A stretch of DNA of 64,000 nucleotides from Molanna angustata (lineage: Eukaryota; Arthropoda; Insecta; Trichoptera; Molannidae), in assembly GCA_963576475.1 (NCBI GenBank), contig OY754973.1:7703052-7767051 (forward strand). The letters are read 5' to 3'. Shown piece after piece: positions 9,965 through 19,913 of this stretch. The stretch's first letter is position 1. Each line of letters starts with the position of its first letter. The notes beneath the pieces were generated by a model. It saw only the letters and a list, made by a program, of their open reading frames with translations, was not told the origin of the DNA and did not search any database. A program made the position numbers and the translations under genes.

Positions 9965-10790
9965 AGATGTGCAGACGATTTAGACCTAATCTCAAGAACT
10001 CTTCCGAGGATGAAGAATGACTTTCGCAGGCTTGAAATCTCTACGAAAAATATGGGCCTTAAAATTAACACAGCAAAAACCAAATATATGATAGCAAAAA
10101 AAACAACACATAATGATAACCTGCAAACTATTGATGTGGAAACACATACAGTGGAATCGGTTGACTCTTTTTGCTATCTAGGCGCTATCGTGTCATGAAA
10201 ATAATTGCGCCACCGAAATTAAGGCAAGACTGGCCGCTTGCAATAGGTGCTATTATGGTATAATAAAGCACTTTAGGTCCAAAATACTAACAAGGAAAAT
10301 AAAAATCCTGATTTATAAAACTTTTCTCAGACCTAGTGTCGTAGTGTATGGAGCTGAATGCTGGGTCTTAACAAAAATAGACGAAAATAGCCTCTTGATA
10401 TTTGAAAGGAAAAACCCATAGAAAGATTTTTGGCCCAGTAAATGATAATGGACTTTGGAGGATGCTATATAATCACGAACCACAGGCATTAGATGCTATA
10501 TATGACGAACCCAACATTGTACAAGTCATAAAAGTACGTAGACTGCAGTGGTTGGGACATGTCAGCCGGATGAATGATGATCGTATCCCTAAAAAGGTTC
10601 ATAATACCAATCCAGAGGGCAGAAGAGGTACATGCAGGACCAAGCTAAGATGGCTGGATGATACAGAAGACGATATAAGGGCGATCGGAATAGCAAACTG
10701 GAGGAGAGCGGTAGAGGACAGGGACGACTGGAGAAGGATTCTGGAGGAGGCCAGGGCCCACACAGGGCTGTAGTGCCAATGATGATAATG
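9965..10790 (+). pseudogene. RTE-type LINE, RT C-terminal half, frameshifted
   Basis: The fragment starts inside the RT active site: ADDLDLISRTLPRMKNDF, then MGLKINTAKTKYM and VESVDSFCYLGAIVS with a stop at 10196-10198. After frame changes come EIKARLAACNRCYYGIIKHF and YGAECWVLTKIDENSL. The last part is open at 10402-10773: VRRLQWLGHVSRMNDDRIPK, GRRGTCRTKLRWLDD, WRRAVEDRDDWRRILEEARA, HTGL. These are the hallmark strings of RTE-clade LINEs (RRLRWLGHV.RM; DR..WR....EA). The 3' end shows an (ATG/ATA)n tail. A shorter relative is at 13430-13740. Start codons within it are not real starts; it is a truncated dead copy. Confidence 0.85.
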
Positions 10791-11051
10791 ACATCTGCTA
10801 TGTACACTGTACACGGAGTCTATTCAGTGTCTTCCGTGTGCGTTAGGGAAGATGGTGTACCGGCCCCCTCTAATAGCTTGTTATTTTATACTTATAGCAT
10901 GTCTCATTTAGCTGATTTGTGTGTATAAGATTACTTCGATGAAAATATTTGCTATTTTATATTTTTGCTATATACACCTATTTTGTGTGTTATTTAACTT
11001 TATAGATACTTTTTATTCGCTATGCGATTTATAGCAGTCACCAATATATTA

Positions 11052-11124
11052 TAAAGAACTTTTGGCATGAACAAATAAATTGCTGTTTGTTTACAATGTA
11101 TTTGTTCATGCCAAACATTCTTTA
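11052..11124. repeat. Hairpin-forming inverted repeat (73 bp)
   Basis: TGGCATGAACAAATA at 11063-11077 pairs with TATTTGTTCATGCCA at 11099-11113, extended outward by AAAGAA/TTCTTT with small bulges, around a loop of about 21 nt. It could be a tiny foldback MITE or a precursor-like RNA hairpin; nothing else supports either. Confidence 0.6.
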
Positions 11125-11334
11125 AAATAACAACTGTCGAATATAAATTGGAAGAGATTACATTACAACTGTTGGCTTTCACACTTTTATTAACCATAAA
11201 CTTTTTGCTTCAAATTTGTACAATTACGATAGGAAGAATAATTATTGCTATTTTATTTTATTTTGTTTCTTGAAACTTCGAATAAATCCATATAATCCGA
11301 GAGACGGCAAAGTTTTCGATCAATCCTTTTTTAG

Positions 11335-11712
11335 TCTTTCTTATTGCATGAGTTTTTTTCTAATTTGAATTTGTTTAATACTTTTGCTGTAAAATTAGTT
11401 TTATAAACACTTTTTTAAATTTTTATTGAAATTACCTAATTAAAATACAACAAGGCCTATTAAGTAGATTTTTTCTTCAATCGAAAGAGAATATGAAAAT
11501 CTACCGGCTGAGTTTTTTAAATTTTAATATTTTAACTACAATTCTTGCTATTTAAAAGAAAACCTCTAAATTTTACCTTATATTCATGAAAAATAATTGT
11601 ATGTTACATATTAGGTGAATTACAATATTTTTTCGTGTTTCATACATTATAAGGAATTTAGTGTGCATTTTTGTGTAAGTACATCCGTATACCCAGGGTA
11701 TACAAGGGACTA
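11335..11712 (+). repeat. Interspersed repeat D, copy 1
   Basis: An inverted relative lies at 49175-49490. Shared landmarks in order are TTGCATGAGTTTTTT, TCAATCGAAAGAGAATATGA, AAATCTACCGGCTGAGTTTT, AATTTTACC.TAT, TTTTTTCGTGTTTCATACAT, ATCCGTATACCCAGGGTATA, CAAGGG. It is AT-rich and non-coding; the element class is unknown. Confidence 0.75.
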
Positions 11713-12127
11713 AGATGGAGGTACAAAACAGTTTATTTAGATATATTATAAATATAAAATAAAAAATATTTTACAGTTGTTCATTAATATTAATTTTTAT
11801 TAGTTGTTCATTAATATATTATTTGACAGTTGTTCATTAATATTAATTTATTTACTATTTGTAAAATAGTTAATACTTTTTTAACTTCAATTGAATTGTA
11901 ATTTTATTTTATTTTTCTCTTATGTAAATTGCAAATTGTAAATTTTCTGAACTCCCCCCGAAGCAGTTCCTTATCCTCCTCTCCGAATTACTTATTTTCG
12001 GAGAAAATTGCAAATTATAAATTTCATTTATGTATCAATTTTTTTACTGTCGTTATATATTTATCTTTTGAATCCTTTTTTATTATTTTTTTAAATAAAA
12101 TCTTGTCTTATGTTTGAATTAACGTCA

Positions 12128-12745
12128 TCTTTATATATATAATTCTTTTGTACATGTGTATGTCACTGAACTCCTCTTAAACGGCTGAACCGATTTTGAT
12201 GAAATTTTTTGTGTTTGTGTAAGTCACAGAATGGATTAGATTCACAAAAAGGAATTTTATAAAAATATCAATTGTTATAAATATTTTCGGAATATGCATT
12301 TTGAATAATGGCGACATTGCTTTTGATACCTATGTCATAATATTATGCAATGTTGGTTAAGCCATGGATAGCCTAGTCTTCACACCATTTTTTTTAAACA
12401 TAACCTATAAAAGTTTGGTAAAAATACCAATTTAATTATTTTTTTTTAATATTCTAGTTACTATATTATAATGAAACTCATATAAAATGCAACTGGCTCA
12501 CGCCAGTCGCAATTATAACTACAAACAAACCTAACCAACCTATTTTTACCAAACTTTTGTAGGTTAGGTTTAAAAAAATAGTGTGAAGACTAGGCTATCC
12601 TTATGACATAATGTAATATTTTCGTTTTAATATTTCTATTTATTTATGAATATTCATTAAATAATTTAGTTTTGTGTATATTATTATTATTATATTACCT
12701 TGTAACTTGTAATTGACTTTTTATGGCGAAGCCGGCTATTCAGTT
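12128..12745 (+). mobile_element. Helitron-like element (5' end clear, 3' end degenerate)
   Basis: It starts TCTTTATATATATAATTC after an A and continues GTCACTGAACTCCTC, AAACGGCTGAACCGATTTTG, ATGAAATTTTTTGTG. This is the well-known 5' region of lepidopteran Helitrons (an ACGGCTGAACCGATTT-type block). Near 12724 GGCGAAGCCGG resembles the GC hairpin that precedes the CTAG end, but no clean CTAG is left. A TIR element (12366-12600) sits inside. No helicase coding is present, so it is non-autonomous. Confidence 0.65.
12366..12600. mobile_element. TIR element (MITE) with about 57-bp inverted ends
   Basis: The left end GGATAGCCTAGTCTTCACAC is mirrored at 12581-12600. The inverted identity continues through AAAC.TAACCTA.AAAAGTTTGGTAAAAAT. 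The centre carries GGCTCACGCCAGTCGC, similar to CTCACGCGAGTCGC in the element at 14890. It is nested in the Helitron-like element. No clear TSD. Confidence 0.75.
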
Positions 12746-13103
12746 CTTTACGAATATAGGTGTATTTTGTTATTTTTTTATACCGTAGGTAGTTCAACCA
12801 ATTGGTACAGCTGGAGAAATGGTACATCTTTGGTATAAGTATTTTAGAGGAGGGAACCCTCTTAATCTATCGTTCCCGCCTTTTCTCCTGCCATCAATCT
12901 GTGGACAGATCTACTTCATCAAACGTTCGTCATTCACGTCAAAATGTATTAGGTAACGGAATATTATTAATTTATCTTTGGAAAACGGAACCGGGGTTAT
13001 TTTCATACCAAAATGGCGGACGACAGCCGAACGTTTTGAATTTAGATTAATGTATAGATAAAATTAGTACACAGATCGCGTTCTATAGTAGATGTATTAT
13101 CCA

Positions 13104-13420
13104 TAGATTTTTATTATAATATACTAGATGTCGTAGTTAGCAAATTTTGTATGAATCGAAGTGAGGCATTTTTCCGGGGAATCTTTGAAGTTTTGGTCAC
13201 ATCGTTTTTCTATAGAGAATAACGACTAATGTGAATTATTCGGATTTATTTGTCGAATAAAACACTTTGTTTATTAAGATTTAGAGAATAACAACAGAAT
13301 GTGTTGAAATGTAATGAAAACTGAAATATGTTGGCAACCAAAACGTCAAACGCGCGATATTCCTGCATGATTCACTTTTTATACTGAGTACTAGATCTTG
13401 TATATTATAATAAAAATCTA
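13104..13420 (+). mobile_element. MITE family K, copy 1 (TAGATTTTTATTATAATATAC ends)
   Basis: A 317-bp element whose ends TAGATTTTTATTATAATATA are inverted repeats with small differences. A second 318-bp copy lies in opposite orientation at 19076-19393. Shared internal strings include GAATCGAAGTGAGGCATTTT and ATAGAGAATAACGACTAAT. The terminal TA dinucleotides suggest a TA target, as in mariner-type elements. The superfamily is inference. Confidence 0.8.
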
Positions 13421-13429
13421 TGATAGTAT

Positions 13430-13740
13430 TATCATATTATTCCTCAGAACGATATTTGGTCCTGTCAACGAAAATGTAGTGTAGAGGAAACGATTCAACC
13501 ACGAATTAGAGGTACTGTATGGCGAGCCTAACATTGTACAGTTCATTAAAATAAGAAGACTGCAATGGTTGGGCCATGTCCACAGGATGAGTGATGATCG
13601 TACTCCCAACAAGGTTTTAAACACCATACCAGAAGGAAGAAGAGGCAATGGCAGACCAAAAATGAGATGAATGGACGATGTGGAGGCTGATAGGCCAAGG
13701 CCCACAACGGGCTGTAGGGCCAATGATGATGATGGTTTTT
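13430..13740 (+). pseudogene. RTE-type LINE C-terminal fragment, second copy
   Basis: It reads LRTIFGPVNENVV, stop, FNHELEVLYGEPNIVQFI and KIRRLQWLGHVHRMSDDRTP, then GRRGNGRPKMR, stop, MDDVEA. It parallels the fragment at 10402-10773 from the same family, then jumps to the RPRPTTGC... tail with an (ATG)n 3' end. It begins ten bases after MITE K copy 1. Confidence 0.8.
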
Positions 13741-14729
13741 TTTTAAAAATAAATTTGTATGTGAAATTCCAAACAAAACGCGAAGATATTTGAGTTTGAA
13801 GTTGCCCGTATTGAGAGTCGGTAATTTCATTGATAATCAGATATATTAGTTGCATGTAACACATGAGATCCAACTGTCGATGGCTATAGTATGTATAATT
13901 TAAGAATACGTACCAAACTATAAACACTTAAACACAAATTTATAATTATTGTAAGATATTTTGTTTTCTATGTAAAACATGTAGGTGCAGGATAGGATAG
14001 TATGGAGGTCAGTCTGTTTTTCCTACCCAGAAAACATCATGATGTATGTTTGTAGATTAAGGAGGTATCAAACTATTGACTGAGATTTTGTGTAGTGTAT
14101 ACTGCCTTACAGATTGTATGAAACGATGTCGTCACTAAATTCAATTTTTATAAAAATTGCTAAATGAAGCTTGAGACGTACTACTACAATGTTCATATTT
14201 TTTATAGAAAATTAAATTTTCTAGTTGGGATATTTCGGCTTTTTTCGACATGATTGAAAACTAAGGTAATATAGGCAGTTGAACACATAAATTTATAATA
14301 ATAAAAATGTTTTTCCTAATTAAAAATGTTTGAAATCTCTGGAATTTTTTTTGAAAAAACAAATTTGAGATTTTGTATTTCTATATATTTATACCAATTT
14401 TCAGGGTTCTAGCTTATATGATTTTTGAGATATATGGAAAAATAAAGTAAAAATTCAAATTTGATAACCCCTGACTAAAACAAAAAGAGTATAAAAGTTT
14501 TGTAGGCCTGTAACTATGTATTCTGAAATTTTGGGTTCTGTAAATTGAGCGGATCAAAAGTTATAAGGGGGACGGACACACAGACACACTAAATGTTCTA
14601 CTATATGCTACGAATCCTCTAAGCAGGGCCGGATAAATCATAGAACAATCAAGAACAAGAAGTCAGGGCGGTTGTCTTAAAAAGGGCGCTTAAAATTCTA
14701 AAATGTTAGTCATATAAATAAAAAATTCG

Positions 14730-14792
14730 CAGGTATGGCGCTCGGTTCTCTTTGCCTACCCGGATAGAGGCTAGGCATGATGGAGTGTATGT
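14730..14792 (+). repeat. Interspersed repeat H, copy inside the hAT-like element
   Basis: GGCGCTCGGTTCTCTTTGCC, TACCCGGATAG and GGCATGATGGAG are shared with 4130-4260 (minus) and 18205-18275. Confidence 0.5.
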
Positions 14793-14889
14793 ATAAAATC
14801 CCGTTTAGTCATTTTAGACCCGAAGTAATTTTCAAAAAAAATTGGGGGGGGGGGGGCGGATTAAAATATATTGCTACGGGGGCAAAAAC

Positions 14890-15156
14890 ACTAGAGTCTA
14901 CAATCCGAATCTACCCGTTTGCATCTATGAATCTACCCGGTTGGCTCTCTGATTGGTTGAGATCTCGTAGTATTAAGTCAAATGAGCTGTGAAATTTTAT
15001 ATTAAATGCGAAAAGAATATTATATATTTAATTTATAATAATTTATAATTCAATTTATAAAGCAACTCGCTCACGCGAGTCGCTATTATTATTATACACA
15101 AATTTAAACCTAACCTAAGAATGCAGAAAAGAAACCCAGGGGCTAGACGCTACTGG
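14890..15156 (+). mobile_element. TIR element family E, copy 1
   Basis: A 267-bp element from ACTAGAGTCTACAATCCGAA to GGCTAGACGCTACTGG, flanked by the direct repeat CAAAAAC (14883-14889 and 15157-15163; an eighth base can be matched). Copy 2 is at 48608-48849 with its own 7-bp duplication. Shared interior: TTGGCTCTCTGATTGGTTGA, TCTCGTAGTATTAAGTCAAA, TGAGCTGTGAAA, CCTAACCTAAGAATGCAGAA. Confidence 0.8.
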
Positions 15157-15594
15157 CAAAAACACGTTTATCCGGCCCTGCCTCTAAGTTGGTGTTTTTT
15201 GACTTCAAACTTGGAAAATATAGACCCTGCATACAAATCTCGCGTATCTTGGCTTGATACTTTGTCGATATGTTAAGAGAATTAAATGCTCTTGAACACA
15301 TCGATAATTGGATTATATACATGTCTTTAACTTATTCAAGGTCATTATCAAAATGTACGACCGCTTTGAAAATCATTTTTAGGTAGACTAAGCGATATGA
15401 GACAGTAGTCATATTTTTAAGTGATCTATATTTCTTAGTGAATATTAAAATACAATCAGTTCTATCGAATTTCAACAACAAACTATTAGTTATACTAAAA
15501 TATATACCGCGGGGGATTCAAATATTATGCTTACATTGAAAATATGAACGTTAATACTTGTAGAAATGATAAATATCTCATTTTGGAACGGAAT

Positions 15595-16000
15595 GGGACA
15601 CTTGGCTGCGGCCACTTGGGTGCGGGACACTTGGCTGCGGCGGACACTTGGCTGCGGCGGACACTTGGCTGCGGCGGACATTTGGCTGCTGCGGACACTT
15701 GGCTGCGGGACACTTGGGTGCGAGCCCATTTGGTCGCGAATTCAATAATATTTTTTTCTGCATAGGAATGAATTGTTTCTTACTAATTTTTGTAATGCTC
15801 TTTATATACATCATGTAGTTGATATACAAGTATACACAGACATTTAAAATATAAAGAGATATATTTAAGTTTGAAAGTATAAAGTAAAAACAAGTTTATT
15901 CAGTGAAATTATTTCCCAAGTGTCCCGCACCCAAGTGTCCCGCACCCAAGTGTCCCGCACCCAAGTGTCCCGCAACGATGTGGCCGCAGCCAAGTGTCCT
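15595..16000. mobile_element. Foldback-like element with minisatellite arms
   Basis: The left arm (15595-15740) consists of tandem 16-21-bp units of the type GGACACTTGGCTGCGGC. The right arm (15914-16000) holds the same units inverted (CCCAAGTGTCCCGCA repeated four times, then GTGGCCGCAGCCAAGTGTCC at the outer edge). About 175 bp of AT-rich unique sequence separates them. Long inverted arms built of short tandem repeats are the hallmark of Foldback-type elements. The units are GC-rich against the AT-rich surroundings. Several frames stay open through the arms; they are shadows of the repeat. No TSD seen. Confidence 0.7.
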
Positions 16001-16552
16001 AGACCGATTTTGGAAAAGGGTGTAAATCACAGTTCCTACAGGGTGGTTTTGGGCAATCGATGAAATTGACGAAAAACGCAGCTCTCCGAATGAAATAATA
16101 TTATATTTCGCCATATTTTTACGATTGAAATTCTTCTTCTTCGATTTTTTTAGATTCTACATTTATGACCTTTTTAATGGTAATTTCCGCCACATTAACT
16201 CATTAAATTCAGAGCAGTTTGTAATATTAAATTGATAATAATAAGATTGGTTTGTTTATTGTAGGTATGTATCAGACGAAATAATATATCTATTTGCAGA
16301 TGACAGATACTTCCCATTTATACCTATTCTCATCATCCTGACATCCCTCGACTAATAACCTGAACGTGGCAACGATTGTCTCGCCTATGTCCGTGCGCGA
16401 GTAAACCACCTTCTTCAGTCTCCATACTCGACTCGTGTTGTGCACATATAACATGTTAAACTACTATTTCTAGAAGACAGCTGGCACAGTAAGTCCACCC
16501 CTTCAAACGTTTCCATCTTGTCCAATCTGCCCCCCTAGACAACGTGTCATTG

Positions 16553-16658
16553 AGCTCAAGAAAAGAAACTAGAAAAGATAAATCAATGTATGGAAGTGAC
16601 AGTTGTCACGTAAATGGCAACTGTCACTTCCATACATTCAGTTATTTTTTCTTGAGCT
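16553..16658. repeat. Hairpin-forming inverted repeat with a 21-bp perfect stem
   Basis: AATGTATGGAAGTGACAGTTG (16585-16605) is perfectly complementary to 16618-16638, around a 12-nt loop. A weaker outer stem AGCTCAAGAAAA/TTTTCTTGAGCT closes it. It could be a small foldback MITE or an RNA hairpin. Confidence 0.7.
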
Positions 16659-16789
16659 AAATCACACGGACTGTTTCTTATGCCGATATCGCACAAGACG
16701 TCTATAAATAATTGTCCATAAATTGAATAAATAGGGTAGCTGTAATCATTTAATGAAATTCTTTGTATCTCTCCTTATTTATTTATTTA

Positions 16790-17197
16790 ATACAGCTTCT
16801 CGGGCAACTAACAGGTACTATGTCAAATATTAATTTAACACGAACCCAATAACAAATTGCTACATTCTGAAGATTTATGATATTAATCGTCTCACAGATA
16901 CAGACTGAAAACACACACTGAAAAAAAAGTTATGTTAAAATTAACCGAACCATAGTGACTACAAAACAATTCGTGTTGTGCAACTAAATATTTTGTGTGT
17001 TTAACCAAACAGTACAGTCATAAACAGATAAACTTTTATTAATAATAACAAAGGTTTGCCTAAAAACGCAGGTAGCCAGTTCGGTGGTCACAATTATTTT
17101 TTTCAGTGCAATTAAAAACTGTGTCTCTACCGGGAATCGACTTCGGGACCTTTGGATCAGCAGTTAGACACTCAACCAACTGAGCCACGAAGGACGA
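16790..17197 (-). mobile_element. SINE family A, full copy interrupted by a MITE
   Basis: Reading the minus strand: a tRNA-like head with GTGGCTCAGTTGGTTGAG (box A) and CGAAGTCGATTCCCGG (box B region), GAGACACAG, then after a 193-bp insertion (16916-17108) the body, with GTTGCCCGAGAAGC and an AAAT-rich tail. Comparison with 31768-31992 shows the uninterrupted sequence at the insertion point. Confidence 0.85.
16916..17108. mobile_element. MITE with CACTGAAAAAAA terminal repeats nested in SINE A
   Basis: It starts CACTGAAAAAAAAGTTATG and ends AATTATTTTTTTCAGTG, so the 12-bp ends are inverted repeats. The SINE copy at 31768-31992 reads straight through the site (GAAAACACAATTAAAA), leaving only a 2-bp CA overlap here as target duplication. 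Confidence 0.8.
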
Positions 17198-17507
17198 CAA
17201 AACTTAATAACAAAGCTGTGTTCAGTTTTAGTCGAAGTCCTCTCAACTATTATCTTTATGGCGTACGGCGATATATGTAGCTACCTAATCTCGAACCAAA
17301 TATTTTACAATAAGATTGTTTGAGATTGAACATATTTTGTCTTTGTCTTTGAAAATCACCAACTACAAAACAAACAAAATATCTTCGAAACGCTTATTAA
17401 AATTTGACATGTACATACAATCAAATTGGTAGTACCTAGACAAGAATATATGATTTAAAATGATACTGTAAACAAATTAAAGGATATTTTTTAACAGATT
17501 TTTAATT

Positions 17508-17945
17508 ATCTCAATAGAGACGAAGTTGGAATATTTATTGTAGGAGAACCGGGAAATCAAGGCACCTACAGGGCTTACGACCTGTCATCGGCTGGTTTAC
17601 GTGATCACTTTATGCGCTTGCGCAACGTTCACCAATTATGCCTTTTTAATGAGATCCCTATCAATTCAATTTTGAAAGTTCTATATATTGTAATACTGAA
17701 ATTCTTTTCGCTTGAAAATAAGGAATTTTTACTACAGCCATCTATGGGTGAAATTATGAACAAAAATCTTATTATTTTTTATTTATTTTGTTGTAACGCC
17801 ATCTATTGAGAGAATTAGTTTTTTGTCAATAATGAAAGCTACAATTCTTTTATCTGAGGTGACAATGCATTTTTCGCATAGAAGTCACCCCTGAATTGCG
17901 CCAGACTTATAAGGTTATTTTTGCGCCAGACTTATAAGGTCTATG
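17508..17945 (+). repeat. Interspersed repeat C, copy 1
   Basis: It starts TCTCAATAGAGACGAAG and contains CACCTACAGGGCTTACGACC, GGCTGGTTTACGTGATCACT, CTTGCGCAACGTTCACCAAT, GTAACGCCATCTATTGAG and GTCACCCCTGAATTGCGCCA. It closes with a 30-bp direct duplication of GCGCCAGACTTATAAGGT. Other copies: 25593-26135 and 36484-36870. Non-coding; class unknown. Confidence 0.8.
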
Positions 17946-18204
17946 TTTACGCATATGCAATAATAAAAATATTCGAAATTAAAGGATGTTCACTCAAATG
18001 GTTTGAATAATTTACTGAACTGATGAAGAAATTATATAGATCCGAGTGGATCGAATGGTAAAGATTAATCATTGAAATATTGACACGACTACATAAACGA
18101 CATTTGGAAAAATGGAAATGGTTGCAATCGAAATAATTGAAGAAAGTATACCCACACAAAAAATTCGCGTTAAGAAATGAGGCAATAATTGTATGTGAAG
18201 TGGT

Positions 18205-18275
18205 AATAGTGTGGCATTCTGTTCTCTTTGCCTATATCGAATAGGCAATCGACGTTATTATATGGATGCATGTAA
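18205..18275 (+). repeat. Interspersed repeat H, fragment
   Basis: GTTCTCTTTGCCTATATCGA, ATAGGCAATCGACG is related to 14730-14792 and 4130-4260. Confidence 0.45.
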
Positions 18276-18335
18276 GCTTATTTATTTATTTATCTTTATT
18301 TAGTCTGTCGATGATGGTGAAACTTTATGATGACC

Positions 18336-18494
18336 TAGAATAAAACACGTTTTAGTTTCACTGTTCATTTATTATAGACACCGACTATCCGGTATGTTGT
18401 GTCTATAGAAGACTATCATCAAAGTCTTCAATACACTGATACCGCTTTGAACCTTTAATAAACTATGAAAATTAAAGTTTAGTGTTTTATTCTA
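18336..18494. mobile_element. Small MITE-like inverted repeat (about 159 bp)
   Basis: The ends TAGAATAAAACAC and GTGTTTTATTCTA are inverted, with partial pairing continuing inward (TTTAGTTTCA / TGAAAATTAAAG). A small internal hairpin ATAGACACC...TGTGTCTAT is also visible. Confidence 0.6.
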
Positions 18495-19075
18495 TGATTT
18501 AAGATGTTTTTAGAACAATTAAATAAATCTAATACATATCATATATTTATTCAAATTGAAGTTTTGCAATATTAATTGATACCAATTACCGATTAGATAA
18601 TTTAATAAGTTAACAGCTTTACCAATAGAATAATTTTATTCTGTGTAAACATCATAATATTGAATTATTCCAAGGATTTTTTGAGTAGTTGTTTGAAATA
18701 ACAAAGTCATGGGAAGCATGAAGACAGCTGCTCATTTTGGTAAAAACGAATTTCAGGCAGGGAATAGAGATGAGAAACGATTGAACATGATCAGCTTTTG
18801 GTCTGCCGCCACGTTCCGCACACGAGATCTACAAATAAAGTGGTATTTTTCACGGAGCTAACAATGTTAACAATCGGTAATGGAACCCTGGTGCCAAAAA
18901 CAATCAGTGTGTGGTTCCAGAGAGTTTATTGGTCGACTCTTGATATCAGTCCCTATTTGAAATAACTTTTCATCGGCGCAGCACAAAATAATAGTGGTGA
19001 TGTTATATGAATGTTTAGTGATTATTGTCAAAAATACAATTGAATTTTGTCTATGCTTAGTGATAGGATTTTCCA

Positions 19076-19393
19076 TAGATTTTTATTATAATATACTAGA
19101 TGTATTACTCCGTGCAAAAAGTGAGATGGAATATCGTTTTGGTTGGTAACATATTTCAGTTTTCCTTATATTTCAACACATCCTAGATAACTGTTCTCTA
19201 AACCTTAATAAAAAAAGTGTTTTTTCGACAAATATATCCGAAAACAATAATTCATATTAGTCGTTATTCTCTATAAAAAAACGATGTAGTCTGCCCACCA
19301 AAACGTCAAAAATCCCGCGGAAAAATGCCTCACTTCGATTCATACAAAATTGGCTAACTACAACATCTAGTATAATATTATAATAAAAATCTA
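19076..19393 (-). mobile_element. MITE family K, copy 2
   Basis: A 318-bp inverted relative of 13104-13420 with the same TAGATTTTTATTATAATATA ends and shared interior (TTAGTCGTTATTCTCTATA, AAATGCCTCACTTCGATTCA). Confidence 0.8.
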
Positions 19394-19567
19394 ATGGGAT
19401 ATTCGTCACACAGTATTTGTGATTTTTTCAAATAATTAGGCAATTTTAGTCTATGCTTAGTGATTTTTTTTTTGTCACTGCTTAGTGATTTTTGTAAAAT
19501 ATTTAATTATTTTTTTGTCAAATTGCATAGGTATAAGCATCGTATATAAGGTATACCTTAGCATCGA

Positions 19568-19800
19568 CTTTTGTGGCTCAGTTGACTTGGGATCTGACTA
19601 CTGATCCAAGGATCCCGGGTTCGATTCCCGGTGGAGACACAGTTTTGAATTGTGATTGAATCTGTGAGACGATTAATATCGAAAGTCTCCAGAATGTGGC
19701 AACTTGTTATTGGGTGAGTGTTAAATTAATACTTGACATAGTACCTGTAAGTTGCCCTAGAAGCCCGTGAGAAAAAAAAACAAAAAAAAACATGTTTATT
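19568..19800 (+). mobile_element. SINE family A, full-length copy
   Basis: The tRNA-like head has box A TGGCTCAGTTGA (19574-19585) and box B GGTTCGATTCC (19618-19628), 32 nt apart, then CCGGTGGAGACACAG. The body carries GATTAATATCG, TGTGGCAACTTGTTATTGGG, TTGACATAGTACC, AGTTGCCCTAGAAGC and an A-rich tail. RNA polymerase III transcription from the internal boxes and LINE-driven retrotransposition are known for such SINEs. This is the best copy of the family in the window. Confidence 0.9.
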
Positions 19801-19834
19801 CACAGTGATTTTGATGTTCAATTTATCAAGACCT

Positions 19835-19913
19835 GGGGGGGGGGGCAAGTCTGGTCAACCGACGGAATAAAAATAATAAGTTGATTCCGCCGGTTGACCA
19901 GACTTGCCCCCCC
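19835..19913. mobile_element. Palindromic element family G, minimal 79-bp copy
   Basis: A G-run, then GCAAGTCTGGTCAACCG (left), and CGGTTGACCAGACTTGC and a C-run (right), surround a 16-nt centre. These are the ends of the 183-185-bp palindromes at 32602 and 34400 with the interior lost. Confidence 0.8.

Larger units (their letters stand above)
14624..15180 (+). mobile_element. hAT-like non-autonomous element with perfect 8-bp TSD
   Basis: The ends CAGGGCCGGATAAA (14624-14637) and TTTATCCGGCCCTG (15167-15180) are perfect 14-bp inverted repeats. The 8-bp CCTCTAAG flanks both sides (14616-14623 and 15181-15188). An 8-bp duplication and CAGGG-type termini are characteristic of hAT transposons. 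The uninterrupted target GCCTCTAAGTTGGTG can be read in family F copies 2-4. It has no transposase and itself hosts element E copy 1. Confidence 0.9.
13846..15316 (+). mobile_element. TIR element family F, copy 1, carrying a nested hAT-like insertion
   Basis: The element spans TAGTTGCATGTAACACATGA, GATCCAACTGTCGAT (left) to ATCGATAATTGGAT (right); the inner ends ATCCAACTGTCGAT are inverted. Four relatives are in the window (22990, 30050, 38399, 52479). Shared interior includes GACGACATCGCTTCATACA, AAAAAGCCGAAA, GGTTATCAACTTTTGA and a stretch before CCTCTAAGTTGGTGTTTT. No coding capacity is visible. It is interrupted at 14624-15180. Confidence 0.75.

Noticed and set aside
13418..13927. 169-codon minus-strand frame
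   Set aside because: Antisense of the RTE LINE fragment 13430-13740 extended into AT-rich DNA.
15490..15829. Cys/Gly/Leu-rich repeat proteins in several frames
   Set aside because: Produced by the 16-21-bp minisatellite arms of the foldback-like element; open in multiple frames at once.
15595..16000. CRISPR-like array of short repeats
   Set aside because: Units are contiguous without unique spacers, and the genome is clearly eukaryotic.
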